From Spirochaetota bacterium (GTDB lineage: Bacteria > Spirochaetota > Spirochaetia > Treponematales > Treponemataceae): a DNA stretch of 64,000 nt. The DNA lies in NCBI GenBank assembly GCA_023443865.1, contig JAEZST010000015.1:165716-229715 (forward strand), given 5' to 3'. This document shows, in pieces, positions 8,908 to 17,490 of the stretch. Below the pieces are notes generated by a model. That model saw only the letters and a program-made list of their open reading frames with translations, was not told the DNA's origin and made no database searches. A program made the translations under genes and the position numbers. Position 1 is the stretch's first letter. Every line of letters starts with the position of its first letter.

Positions 8908-9564
8908 TCAGAATCCGAACCGCGCGAGGGTTTCCTCGGTCAGTCCCGGACCACCGCTTGGGCGTTCCGAGAGCGGGGCGAAGCGCGCCAGACGCGCGAG
9001 GTATTTGGCGATTTGGTCGCACTCGAGGTTCACCGCGTCGCCTTCCCTGAGGGCAAGCAGTGTCGTATGCGCGACGGTGTGCGGTATCGCCGAGACGATA
9101 AAGCCTTCCGGGGCGAGCGCCGCTACGGTAAGGCTGATCCCGTCGAGTGCCACCGAGCCTTTTTCCGCCACGAGCGGTAGCAATCCTGCGGGGCAGTCGA
9201 ACCGAAAGAGGCGGGCGATGCCGTCGCGCTCCACGGCGCGCAAAATCGCCGTGCCGTCCACGTGGCCGCTCACCAGGTGCCCGCCCAGGCGATCCCCCAG
9301 GCGAAGCGCCCGTTCCAGGTTAACCGCCTTGCCCGGCGCGAGCGTTCCCAGGTTCGTGCGCGCGAGCGTTTCGCGCGCGGCGTCGGCCGTAAAGGAGCCG
9401 GCTCCCAGCCGCGTAACGGTGAGGCACGCCCCGTTGACCGCGATACTGTCCCCGCATTCGGTCCCCCGCAGTACGGCGCGGGATGCGACCTCGATTCTCG
9501 CCGAATCGCCTCCGGCGACCATGCCCCGGACCGTTCCGATTTCCTCTATTAAACCGGTGAACAC
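8908..9564 (-). CDS. ribE: Riboflavin synthase alpha chain
   Basis: A 218-residue riboflavin synthase that dismutates two molecules of 6,7-dimethyl-8-ribityllumazine to riboflavin and the pyrimidine precursor. It begins with the invariant MFTGLIEEIG. The two tandem lumazine-binding barrels are visible by their repeats: SIAVNGACLTV in the first half and SVALDGISLTV in the second, with HLVSGHVDGTA between. The start overlaps ribD by 16 bases. Length is normal. Confidence 0.95.
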   Translation of the reverse strand: MFTGLIEEIGTVRGMVAGGDSARIEVASRAVLRGTECGDSIAVNGACLTVTRLGAGSFTADAARETLARTNLGTLAPGKAVNLERALRLGDRLGGHLVSGHVDGTAILRAVERDGIARLFRFDCPAGLLPLVAEKGSVALDGISLTVAALAPEGFIVSAIPHTVAHTTLLALREGDAVNLECDQIAKYLARLARFAPLSERPSGGPGLTEETLARFGF

Positions 9565-10730
9565 GGGCGCCTCCCCGAATAGTCCACGCGGGCGTCGATC
9601 ACGAAGTCGGCGCCGAGGCGTTCCAGGACAATATCCTCAAGGCGCCACGCGGCGGCCAGGGGTCCGCACCCGCTCCCGCCGACGGCGCCCAGGGCCCCGT
9701 CTCCGCCCAAGAGGGTAGGCGCGAGATAGTAGCGGATTCTGTCCACGATCCCGGCTTCCAGGGCCCCGCCGGCCAGGGCGGCGCCCCCTTCCAAAAGCGC
9801 GGAATTAATGCCGCGCCTGCCCAGTTCGGCCGAGAGGGCGCGGAGGTCAAGCCTTCCCCGCGCGTCGGCGGGCACGGGAATCACCGTAACGCCCGCGTTT
9901 CGCAGGGCCTCCAGCTTTCCGCCCGCCTCGGGGGCTTCCAGGGCCCTTTCCGCGGTCATTACCCAGGTGGGCGTTACTCCCGCCGTCCGGACCACCGTCG
10001 AGGATTCGGGAATCCGTAGGCGGGAATCCGCGATCACGCGGACGGGAGGGGCGAATGCCGGGCGTACGGTTCCCCTCGCGGTAAGCGCCGGGTCGTCGGA
10101 AAGCACGGTGCCTATGCCGCACAAAACGGCGCCGCTTTCTCCCCTGAGGCGGTGCGCGTCCGAGCGCGACTCTTCCCCGCTGATCCAACGGGATTCGCCG
10201 GAAGCGGTCGCGGTTTTGCCGTCGAGGGAAAGGGCGGTCTTGAGGGTGATAAAGGGATGCCCGGTGGTAACGTGCTTGACGAAGGGACGATTGAGCGCGC
10301 GGCATAGAAACTCGAGGCCGCTGGGCTCCGCGCGGATTCCCGCGCGGGAAAGCCGTTCGAGCCCCCGGCCGGACACCGCGGGATTCGGGTCTTGCATGCC
10401 GTACACGACCCTGCCGACGCCGCACTGGATAACGAGGTCCGCGCACGGGGGCGTTTTTCCGCGATGGCTGCAGGGTTCGAGGGTGACGTAGAGCGTGGCG
10501 CCCCGAAGGTCGGCGACACCCCGCTCGCGCGCGTTCCGAACCGCGTTGTCCTCGGCGTGGGGGCCGCCGTACCGCTCGTGCCAACCCTCCCCCAATATCC
10601 GTCCGTTCCGGACCAATACGGCGCCCACCTGTGGATTGGGGGCGACCAGGGTACCGCCCCGACGGGCGAGCTCCAGGGCGAGATTCATGTAGCGGTCGTC
10701 TTCAGCGGCCGTTTCGGCGTGATCGTGCAT
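9549..10730 (-). CDS. ribD: Bifunctional riboflavin deaminase/reductase RibD
   Basis: A 393-residue RibD: N-terminal zinc cytidine-deaminase-type domain (about 1-150) and C-terminal reductase domain (about 155-393). The deaminase shows PNPQVGAVLV, the zinc/catalytic GGPHAEDNAV and PCSHRGKTPPCADLV. The reductase shows TLKTALSLDGKTAT and SALLEGGAALAGG. It is the first gene after the FMN riboswitch. Its ATG at 10730 directly follows the T-tract of the riboswitch terminator, so initiation probably depends on that hairpin being open; no other upstream Shine-Dalgarno is seen. Confidence 0.95.
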   Translation of the reverse strand: MHDHAETAAEDDRYMNLALELARRGGTLVAPNPQVGAVLVRNGRILGEGWHERYGGPHAEDNAVRNARERGVADLRGATLYVTLEPCSHRGKTPPCADLVIQCGVGRVVYGMQDPNPAVSGRGLERLSRAGIRAEPSGLEFLCRALNRPFVKHVTTGHPFITLKTALSLDGKTATASGESRWISGEESRSDAHRLRGESGAVLCGIGTVLSDDPALTARGTVRPAFAPPVRVIADSRLRIPESSTVVRTAGVTPTWVMTAERALEAPEAGGKLEALRNAGVTVIPVPADARGRLDLRALSAELGRRGINSALLEGGAALAGGALEAGIVDRIRYYLAPTLLGGDGALGAVGGSGCGPLAAAWRLEDIVLERLGADFVIDARVDYSGRRPCSPV

Positions 10731-10768
10731 AAAAAAACCCCGAAAACAAAAAATTTGCCTTCGGGGTT
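10731..10768 (-). terminator. Riboswitch expression-platform terminator abutting the ribD start codon
   Basis: On the minus strand AACCCCGAA (10768-10760) pairs with TTCGGGGTT (10744-10736) around a 15-base loop, followed by further T's up to 10731. The ribD ATG begins at the next base. The GGGG of the 3' arm is the only Shine-Dalgarno-like stretch, so the same hairpin could block both transcription and initiation. Confidence 0.85.
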
Positions 10769-10897
10769 GAATTCACCAAATAGCCGCGCGCGGGAGGCCC
10801 GCGTTCGGGTTTCCTTCGCTCCGACGGGCCGCGCCCCGCGCGAAAAGGCGGAAAACGGCTCGGGAACGCGAGAGACCTCGCGCCGATCGTGGTAGTT

Positions 10898-11024
10898 CTT
10901 CTTTCATCCAGACTATAACTGTCGGCCTCGGAGTTACACCGAGTCTGCGGGCCGCAAGGCTTTCGCCAAGCGCCGCTCGCGGGCTATACCGCCGGTGGGG
11001 AATCGCGCCCCGCCCTGAAGACGT
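10898..11024 (-). promoter_or_regulatory. FMN riboswitch (RFN element)
   Basis: Read on the minus strand, the region contains the conserved blocks of the RFN aptamer in order: CTTCAGGGCGGGG...ATTCCCCACCGGCGGT, AGCCCGCGAGC, then CGGTGTAACTCCGAGGCCGACAGT and AGTCTGGATGAAAGAAG. These make the closing stem and the known hairpin arms that bind flavin mononucleotide. It lies 168 bases upstream of ribD with a terminator between, so FMN binding should shut off the four-gene rib operon. Confidence 0.96.
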
Positions 11025-11074
11025 ACTGTGGGCCTATAGTAGGCCGATGGCGCGACGCTGTCAAGACGGTTCTT

Positions 11075-11920
11075 TCAGGCCGGGGGAACCAGCCAGTCGA
11101 GCCGGGTAAAACCGGTATCGTCCGCAAGGACCCCCCGGAGCCAGGCCAAGACGAGGGCTATATCCTCGTCGAGCTTCCAGGGCGACCGAACGATGACGAG
11201 CCCGGACCCGGCCATTCCCCACTCGGCGCCCGCTTCGGGGCGGCTCACGTGAAGTTCCGCGCGGAGGGTTCCGGGAATGCCGGCATTTTGCAGCTTTTCG
11301 AGGAGGGTATCCCGTTCCCCGTCCCGGCGCGGCACGACCGGATACCAGAGGACGAAAATCCCGGCGGGCCATTTTCGGGCGGCGGCCACGATGGCCTCAG
11401 CCGGGCGCAGCCAGTCGTCGTCGGTTTCGTAGCTCGGATCGATAAGGCAAAAACCGCGGCGGGGATCGGGCGGGGTCAGGGCGACCAGCCCCGCGAAGCC
11501 GTCGCGCCGGTGAACGTGTACCCGGGAATCGGCGGCCATGGCCCGAACGAGCGTTTCGTGCTCGGCCGGATGCAATTCCATGAGTTCCAGTCGGTCCCCG
11601 GGACGCAAGAGCCGGCGGGCCACTTCCGGCGAACCGGGATACGCGCCCCGAGAGGCGGTGTCGCGGATAAGCGCAAGCCAGGATTCGAGTATCTCGGGCC
11701 CCGTCGGCGTGGCGAGAACGCGCTCGAGACCGGTTTTCGCCTCGCCCGTTTTTTTCGCCCGCTCGTCGTCAAGGCGATACAGGGCCGTTCCCGCATGGGT
11801 ATCGATATAGGTAAGGGGTTTATCCTTGGCCATAAGCCTGGCGATGAGCCGGGCGAGAACGGCATGCTTGAGCATGTCCGCGTGATTTCCCGCGTGATAC
11901 GAGTGCTGGTAGCTGAGCAT
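11075..11920 (-). CDS. rlmJ: 23S rRNA (adenine(2030)-N6)-methyltransferase RlmJ
   Basis: A 281-residue RlmJ-family methyltransferase, which in E. coli makes m6A2030 in 23S rRNA. The start at 11920 gives the family N-terminus MLSYQHSYHAGNHADMLKH; the longer frame to 12025 adds residues with no counterpart. SAM-binding YIDTHAGT and the catalytic LIDPSYE are visible. The usual DPPY tetrad reads DPSY here, a conservative change to note. No operon partner: the next gene downstream is across the FMN riboswitch, and the MCP gene is divergent. Confidence 0.9.
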   Translation of the reverse strand: MLSYQHSYHAGNHADMLKHAVLARLIARLMAKDKPLTYIDTHAGTALYRLDDERAKKTGEAKTGLERVLATPTGPEILESWLALIRDTASRGAYPGSPEVARRLLRPGDRLELMELHPAEHETLVRAMAADSRVHVHRRDGFAGLVALTPPDPRRGFCLIDPSYETDDDWLRPAEAIVAAARKWPAGIFVLWYPVVPRRDGERDTLLEKLQNAGIPGTLRAELHVSRPEAGAEWGMAGSGLVIVRSPWKLDEDIALVLAWLRGVLADDTGFTRLDWLVPPA

Positions 11921-11963
11921 GGCCCATAATAGACTCATTCCTGCTGGGGCGTAAAGCGACGGT

Positions 11964-11992
11964 TTGACACGGCAAAATCGCGGAACTACACT
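11964..11992 (+). promoter_or_regulatory. Sigma-70-type promoter for the MCP/chemotaxis cluster
   Basis: TTGACA (11964-11969), 17-base spacer, TACACT (11987-11992), 57 bases upstream of the MCP start. This is a consensus -35 with a 5/6-quality -10. It is divergent from rlmJ. Confidence 0.7.
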
Positions 11993-12049
11993 TAACCCAG
12001 AGTCTCTGGCCGATACGCGGGCCATAACGACGTTTCAAGGGGTTTCGCG

Positions 12050-13945
12050 ATGCTGAAAAACATAAAAATGGTTTACAAGATCGGCGGCGGTTTTGCCCTC
12101 GTCTCGCTTTTTACGTTGCTGATCGCGGCAATTAGCGTTGGTTTTACCCTTAACGCGAGAACCGCCCTTAAAACGGGAGACGCGCTTTCCGCGGAATTAA
12201 CGAGAATCGGCGGCGTGGGCGATTCCGCGTCGTCTTATTTCCGAACCGGCGCTCCCGCGGATCGTCAAAGGGCCAAGGAGGGAATAACGGCGACGCTTAC
12301 CGCGGTCAAAGCCCTTTTGGCCATTGAGCATGACGATACTACCAGGGCTTTCCTCTCGAAGGCAGCGGCCGGACTGGAGCCAGTTTCCGCCGCCCTCGAC
12401 AAGGCGGCCCCCGCGGCCGGCGCAGCGAATCCCGCGGAGTCCCAGGTATCGGAGGCGCTCCTTAAGGCGCGAAGCGACCTTTATTCCGCCAAGGAATCCG
12501 TGAACGCCGGGGTAGCGCAGGAGCTGAGTCTCTCGATCCTTGCCACGGCAATCGCCACGTTCGCGGCCTTCGTGACCGCGATCCTCTTCACGATCCTCTT
12601 GGCCAGGAGCATTACCGGGCCCCTCGTGAGCCTGACGAGAAACGCCGAGTCCATCGCGGGCGGGCGTTTAAACGTTAAGCTCGAGGAAAAGATCCTGGCG
12701 CGAAAGGACGAAATGGGCATTCTCGCGCAGGCGGTATCCCAAATGCTCGAGCGCTTGGGCGATTTTATCGCCGAGATGCGCGAAGTCGCCTCCGGCGTGG
12801 CTTCCGGCGGCAACAAACTCAACGAAACCTCGACCCACCTCGCCTCAGGCGTTTCGAAACAGGCCGCGTCGGTGGAGCAGGTTTCGGCTTCCATGGAGCA
12901 AATGTCTTCGAATATCAGGCAGAGCGCCGAAAACGCGGTACAAACCGAGCGAATCGCGCGAATGTCTTCCCAGGCCGCCGCTGACGGCGGTACCGCCGTA
13001 ATGGAAACCCTTCAGGCAATGCGGGAAATCGCCTCTAAGATCGGAATAATCGAGGAAATCGCCCGGTCTACCAATATGCTTTCGTTAAACGCCTCCATAG
13101 AGGCCGCCAGGGCCGGGGAATTCGGGAAGGGTTTCGCCGTCGTCGCGTCGGAAGTGGGAAAACTCGCCGAAAGAAGCCAAAAAGAGGCGGGCGCGATAAG
13201 TACCCTTTCCCTGAGCAGCGTGGAAATCGCCGAGAAGGCCGGCGAAACCATTTCGGCGTTGGTACCCGACATTAAGCGAACCGCCGACCTGGTTCAGGAA
13301 ATTAGCGCCGCGCTCAATGAGCAAAAGGCGGGAATCGAATCGATTAACGGCGCGATAACGCAGCTTGACCACGTCGTTCAGGATAACGCGTCCTCTTCCG
13401 AGCTGTCTTCGGAAATGTCCGAGAATCTCGCGAAGCAGGCCGAACGGATGCAAGCCTTGATCGGGTTTTTCGGGGATACCGCCCCGGATAAGCCCGCGCC
13501 GCTCGATTCGGCCAAGGATTCCGCCGCGAAGGGCGGAACGCGGAAACCGATAGAGGCAAAACCCGCGATTGCAGCCCCGGCGAAGTCAGCGGTGGCGGCC
13601 CCGGCGAAACCCGCTGCGGCGGCCCCGGGTAAACCTTCGGTTGTAGCGGCCGACAAATCGACGTCGCCGGCTTCCGCGGGTAAACCGGAAAAGCCGGCAA
13701 AACCCGCGATGGCGGCCCCGGCGAAGCCCGCTGCGGCGGCAGCGCCCGCGATGACCTCAGCGGTGGCCAAGCCGGCGAAACCCGCGATGGCGGCCCCGGC
13801 GAAGCCCGCGGCGGCTCCGGCAAAACCCGCGGGCTCACTCCAACAAAAACAGCGATTGCCCCTGACGGGTATTCATTTGGTGCTCGACGATGACGTCCTT
13901 CCCCATGGTAAGGACGATCTCGACAACGATTTTAAGGAATTCTGA
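12050..13945 (+). CDS. Methyl-accepting chemotaxis protein with long Pro/Ala/Lys tail
   Basis: A 631-residue transducer. TM1 is at residues about 12-34, a short periplasmic helical domain at about 35-165, TM2 at about 168-190, then HAMP (ITGPLVSLTRNAESIAGGRL) and the cytoplasmic signalling hairpin whose tip reads EEIARSTNMLSLNASIEAARAGE. After the hairpin (about residue 480) come roughly 115 residues of PAKPA-type low-complexity repeats. The protein ends in LDNDFKEF, which fits the x-[HFYW]-x-x-[HFYW] CheR-tether motif. It leads the chemotaxis cluster and has its own promoter. The ligand cannot be told. Confidence 0.92.
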   Translation: MLKNIKMVYKIGGGFALVSLFTLLIAAISVGFTLNARTALKTGDALSAELTRIGGVGDSASSYFRTGAPADRQRAKEGITATLTAVKALLAIEHDDTTRAFLSKAAAGLEPVSAALDKAAPAAGAANPAESQVSEALLKARSDLYSAKESVNAGVAQELSLSILATAIATFAAFVTAILFTILLARSITGPLVSLTRNAESIAGGRLNVKLEEKILARKDEMGILAQAVSQMLERLGDFIAEMREVASGVASGGNKLNETSTHLASGVSKQAASVEQVSASMEQMSSNIRQSAENAVQTERIARMSSQAAADGGTAVMETLQAMREIASKIGIIEEIARSTNMLSLNASIEAARAGEFGKGFAVVASEVGKLAERSQKEAGAISTLSLSSVEIAEKAGETISALVPDIKRTADLVQEISAALNEQKAGIESINGAITQLDHVVQDNASSSELSSEMSENLAKQAERMQALIGFFGDTAPDKPAPLDSAKDSAAKGGTRKPIEAKPAIAAPAKSAVAAPAKPAAAAPGKPSVVAADKSTSPASAGKPEKPAKPAMAAPAKPAAAAAPAMTSAVAKPAKPAMAAPAKPAAAPAKPAGSLQQKQRLPLTGIHLVLDDDVLPHGKDDLDNDFKEF

Positions 13946-14029
13946 CCGCGTGCGGACTGAGCCCATCGTTTCAAAAAAGGATTGTCCAATGAGCCGATCT
14001 TGATCGGCGTAAGTTCGAGGAGGAAGGGA

Positions 14030-14596
14030 ATGAACGATAACAGGTCGAAGGATATTCATCAGTATCTCACCTTCAAACTGGCCGACGAAAGTTATGCCGT
14101 CAACGTTTCCAATATTAAAGAAGTCCTGATGATCCCGAAGATCACCAAGGTTCCCCGAATGCCCGATTTCATGAACGGCATAATCAATCTGCGGGGAACG
14201 GTCGTGCCCATTCTCGACCTGTGCAAGAAATTCGGGATTGGCGAGACCCGCATGACGCCGGAAACCGGGATTATCGTGACCGAGATAACGAAGCGCGAAA
14301 AGGACGGCAGCGAATCGGAGCTGGTCATCGGCGTGTTCAGCGAGATGGTTCAGAAGGTAATCTCCATCGAGCCGAAGGATATCGAGCCGCCGCCGAAGAT
14401 AGGCGTGGCCATCGATACCGATTTTATCGTCGGCATGGGGCACGTGGAAAACGAGTTTATCGTCATTCTCGATATCAATAAAATCCTGACCGGGAACGAG
14501 CTTCAGGCACTGCAAAACGGCGCGGAAGGCGGCGAGGCGGTCGCGGTCGCTTCGGAAGGGGATTCGGGAGAGCTAAACGAAGGGCAGGAGGACTGA
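14030..14596 (+). CDS. cheW: Chemotaxis coupling protein CheW (first copy)
   Basis: A 188-residue CheW linking receptors to CheA. Start ATG 14030 follows GAGGAGG; an upstream in-frame TTG lacks a site. The SH3-like fold is shown by QYLTFKLADESYAVNVSNIKEVL, RMPDFMNGIINLRGTVVPILDL and the C-terminal FIVGMG...ILDINKIL. There is a 30-residue acidic tail (about 160-188). The stop is immediately followed by the ATG of a second CheW, so the two are translationally coupled. Confidence 0.94.
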   Translation: MNDNRSKDIHQYLTFKLADESYAVNVSNIKEVLMIPKITKVPRMPDFMNGIINLRGTVVPILDLCKKFGIGETRMTPETGIIVTEITKREKDGSESELVIGVFSEMVQKVISIEPKDIEPPPKIGVAIDTDFIVGMGHVENEFIVILDINKILTGNELQALQNGAEGGEAVAVASEGDSGELNEGQED

Positions 14597-15109
14597 ATGG
14601 ACGCCATGATCGCGACCGAAGTCGATCAGTATTTAACCTTCAGGCTGGGCGAGGAAATCTACGGGCTTGAGGTAATCCACATCAAGGAAGTGCTCTGGGT
14701 CCCCCGGATTACCCGGGTTCCCCGGATGCCGGAATACCTTAGCCGGGTCATCAATCTGCGGGGCAGCGTGATCCCGGTGCTGGACGTAAAGCAGAAGTTC
14801 GGCCTTGGCCAGACCGATATTACCGAGAACACGAGCATTATCGTGATCGAGGTGACCGGCATCCTGAATGACGGGGAGAGCGAAACCCTTACCATCGGCC
14901 TATTCAGCGACGGCGTGGAAGAGGTGGTGGACATACTTCCCGGCGATATTGAGCCGCCGCCGAAACTCGGCTTCAGTATCGACACGTCGTTCATTAGCGG
15001 CATGGGCAAACTCGGCGATTCATTCGTCATTTTGCTCGATTTGGACAGGCTTTTGTCCGAACGGGAACTTCTCGGCTCCGCGGAGCAGCGGGAGGCCCCG
15101 AATGCGTGA
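14597..15109 (+). CDS. cheW: Chemotaxis coupling protein CheW (second copy)
   Basis: A 170-residue CheW paralogue of the gene just upstream (QYLTFRLGEEIYGLEVIHIKEVLWVPRITRVPRMP, VINLRGSVIPVLDVKQKFGL, FISGMGKLGDSFVILLDLDRLL). It starts directly after the preceding stop and overlaps the STAS gene by 8 bases. Tandem CheW genes may serve different receptors or the outer and inner positions of CheA-CheW rings; the sequence alone does not distinguish these. Confidence 0.94.
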   Translation: MDAMIATEVDQYLTFRLGEEIYGLEVIHIKEVLWVPRITRVPRMPEYLSRVINLRGSVIPVLDVKQKFGLGQTDITENTSIIVIEVTGILNDGESETLTIGLFSDGVEEVVDILPGDIEPPPKLGFSIDTSFISGMGKLGDSFVILLDLDRLLSERELLGSAEQREAPNA

Positions 15110-15395
15110 ATTGACGGTAGCGAACGCCGCGGACCTCAAAGAGGAATTGCTGGCCGAGCTCGGTAAGAACGGCGTGGCGGCCTTTGACGTATCCGACCTG
15201 GAAACCGTCGACTTCGCGGGATTCCAGCTAATCGTAGCCCTCTGGCGCGAGGCGGCCCGGCGTAACGTGACCGTGCGGCTGACCGGGACCCTCAACCGGG
15301 ATATCTCGGCGCGCCTGAACCGGCTGGGCTTAAGCGAAATCCCCATCGAGAGCGGGGAGCAGCTTACGGACTATTTCTCGCGCCTGTGCAATTGA
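15102..15395 (+). CDS. STAS-domain protein of the chemotaxis operon
   Basis: A 97-residue single STAS domain (anti-anti-sigma fold). The motif that carries the phospho-Ser in SpoIIAA (DSSG) reads DFAG here (VDFAGFQLIVALWREA), so phosphorylation at that site is not possible. STAS proteins with DTAG-like motifs are common beside CheA, where they are thought to modulate the kinase complex. It starts 8 bases inside the end of cheW2 and ends 10 bases before cheA. The role is inferred from context. Confidence 0.8.
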   Translation: MRELTVANAADLKEELLAELGKNGVAAFDVSDLETVDFAGFQLIVALWREAARRNVTVRLTGTLNRDISARLNRLGLSEIPIESGEQLTDYFSRLCN

Positions 15396-15405
15396 GGGGG
15401 AACCG

Positions 15406-17490
15406 ATGGCCAATGACCAATTTATAGAGACCTTCCGCGAGGAGGCGATGGAACTCCTGGAGAAGCTCGAGAGCAACCTGCTGGAGCTGGAGCAAAACCC
15501 GGCGGACCGCGAGCTGCTTTCCGCGGTATTCCGGGTAATGCACACCATCAAGGGCTCCGCCGCCATGTTTGGCCTGGACCGGATCTCGGAATTCAGCCAC
15601 GAGGTCGAGTCGATCCTCGCGGCGCTGCGGGACGGGAAAATACCGCTATCTGGCCCCTTGATCAACCATACGCTGTTGGCCCGGGACATTATCAGGGACA
15701 TGATCACCTCGGGTGAGCCCGAGGGAAACGAATTGCCCTCCGATATGCTTCGGTTTCTGGAGTCGTTCAGGAAGGCCGTAGGCTTTTCCGAGCAAGAAGA
15801 AAAGCCCGTGGAGATTGTCAAGACGAAGGCTCCCGTCGCGGATAATCGGCCGGTCAGGACTTGGTTTATACGGTTCGCCCCGGACAAGGACATCTTCATG
15901 AGGGGCACGAACCCCTTCTCCATCGTGCAGGACTTGGCGGGGCTGGGCGAGGTGGTATGCATTCCCGACGTGGAGCGGATAAAGCCCCTTTCCTCCTTTG
16001 ACCCCGCCGAGTGCCAGAGCGAGCTCTACGTCTTCGTGACCACCAAGGCCGACGAAAACGAATTGCGCGACGCGTTCATCTTCGTTCAGGACTTCGCCAA
16101 AATCGATATAGAGTGCCTGCCCGGCGACGAGGAGTACACGCCGAGAAAGCTCGGGGAAATCCTGGTTTCCCGCGGCCTTATCGAATCCGATAAGATCGAG
16201 AATGCCGTGAGCCGGCAGAAAAAATTAGGGGAAATCCTCGTAGAGGAAAAACTCGTTTCGAAAACGCACCTCAAGGTGGCGCTTGAAGAGCAAAAGCTCG
16301 CGCAGCGCGCGCAAAAGGGCAAGCAAATGGCGGCTGATATGAGTACGATCCGGGTCAAGTCGGAAAAGCTCGACCAGCTCATGGCCCTGGTGGGCGAGCT
16401 GGTGACCATTCACGCGCGGATCCTCCAAACCACGAAGCTCTATAACGAAAACGACGAGGTGCTTTCCGTTATAGAGCAGTTCGGCCGCCTGACCGACGAG
16501 CTGCGCAGCAACACCATGAGCATCCGCATGGTCCCCATCGGTACCACCTTCTCGAGCTTCAAACGCCTGGTGCGCGACCTTTCCGCGGAATTGGGAAAGA
16601 ACGTGAACCTCGTAACCGAGGGAGGGGACACGGAACTCGATAAGACGGTGATCGAAAAGCTGGGCGACCCGCTGATCCACATTATCCGCAATAGCCTGGA
16701 CCACGGAATCGAGCTTCCGGAGGTGCGAAAGGAGCGCGGCAAGGTAGAGATGGGGACGATAACCCTGTCGGCCGCCCAAACCGGCGCTTCGGTCCATATC
16801 GTGATCGAGGACGACGGAAACGGGCTCGACGTGGACGCGATTCGTCGGAAAGCCCTCTCGAAGGGGCTGATCAAGGGCGAGGACGTGCTGACGGAGGAAG
16901 AGACCTTCGCCCTTATTTTCGCCCCCGGGTTCTCCACCAAGGAAACCGTATCGTCGGTATCGGGCCGCGGGGTGGGAATGGACGTGGTCAATCGGCAGAT
17001 GGAGCTTATCGGCGGCACCGTGACCATAGAAAGCAAGCCGAAGGAATATACCCGCATTATCCTGAAGATCCCGCTGACCCTCGCGATCATCGACGGGCTT
17101 TTGGTCCGCATCGGCGAGGATTATTTCGTCATTCCCCAATCGGTGGTCGTCGGCTGCCTGGAGTACGCGCGGGAGCCCGGCAAGCCCGAGAAGGGCATCG
17201 TGATCTTTCACGACCGCCAGCTGCCCTTTATCAATATGCACGATTATTTCGGCCTCGCCTCGCCGCGGCCGGCGATAGAGCAGATGGTGGTGGTGGCGAT
17301 AAAGAACATTCAGGTCGGCGTATTGGTCGACCAGGTCGTGGGCGGGAACCAAACGGTTATTAAGCCCCTGGGCAAGCTCTTCCGGCGGGCCGAGGGCGTG
17401 TCGAGCGCCACTATTCTCGGCGACGGGTCCGTCGCCTTGATACTGGACGTTGAGCAAATCATGAACGCGGCGGAGAAACTCGAGGCATGA
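15406..17490 (+). CDS. cheA: Chemotaxis histidine kinase CheA with MshEN-like insertion
   Basis: A 694-residue CheA. The P1 HPt domain carries the phospho-His in MHTIKGSAAMFGL (His46). A P2-like domain follows at about 145-240 (RTWFIRFAPDKDIFMRG). Residues about 246-305 hold two consecutive LGEILV...Q motifs like the type II secretion ATPase N-domain. Then come P3 dimerisation, the P4 ATPase (HIIRNSLDHGIE, IEDDGNGLD, GRGVGMDVV) and the P5 CheW-like domain. It is in the operon cheW-cheW-STAS-cheA-cheR-cheB. It overlaps cheR by 4 bases (ATGA). Confidence 0.95.
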   Translation: MANDQFIETFREEAMELLEKLESNLLELEQNPADRELLSAVFRVMHTIKGSAAMFGLDRISEFSHEVESILAALRDGKIPLSGPLINHTLLARDIIRDMITSGEPEGNELPSDMLRFLESFRKAVGFSEQEEKPVEIVKTKAPVADNRPVRTWFIRFAPDKDIFMRGTNPFSIVQDLAGLGEVVCIPDVERIKPLSSFDPAECQSELYVFVTTKADENELRDAFIFVQDFAKIDIECLPGDEEYTPRKLGEILVSRGLIESDKIENAVSRQKKLGEILVEEKLVSKTHLKVALEEQKLAQRAQKGKQMAADMSTIRVKSEKLDQLMALVGELVTIHARILQTTKLYNENDEVLSVIEQFGRLTDELRSNTMSIRMVPIGTTFSSFKRLVRDLSAELGKNVNLVTEGGDTELDKTVIEKLGDPLIHIIRNSLDHGIELPEVRKERGKVEMGTITLSAAQTGASVHIVIEDDGNGLDVDAIRRKALSKGLIKGEDVLTEEETFALIFAPGFSTKETVSSVSGRGVGMDVVNRQMELIGGTVTIESKPKEYTRIILKIPLTLAIIDGLLVRIGEDYFVIPQSVVVGCLEYAREPGKPEKGIVIFHDRQLPFINMHDYFGLASPRPAIEQMVVVAIKNIQVGVLVDQVVGGNQTVIKPLGKLFRRAEGVSSATILGDGSVALILDVEQIMNAAEKLEA

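Noticed and set aside
13560..13850. Assembly error suggested by PAKPA-type repeats in the MCP gene
   Set aside because: The repeats differ in codons and order, the frame stays open and the conserved C-terminal end follows, so the tail looks genuine.
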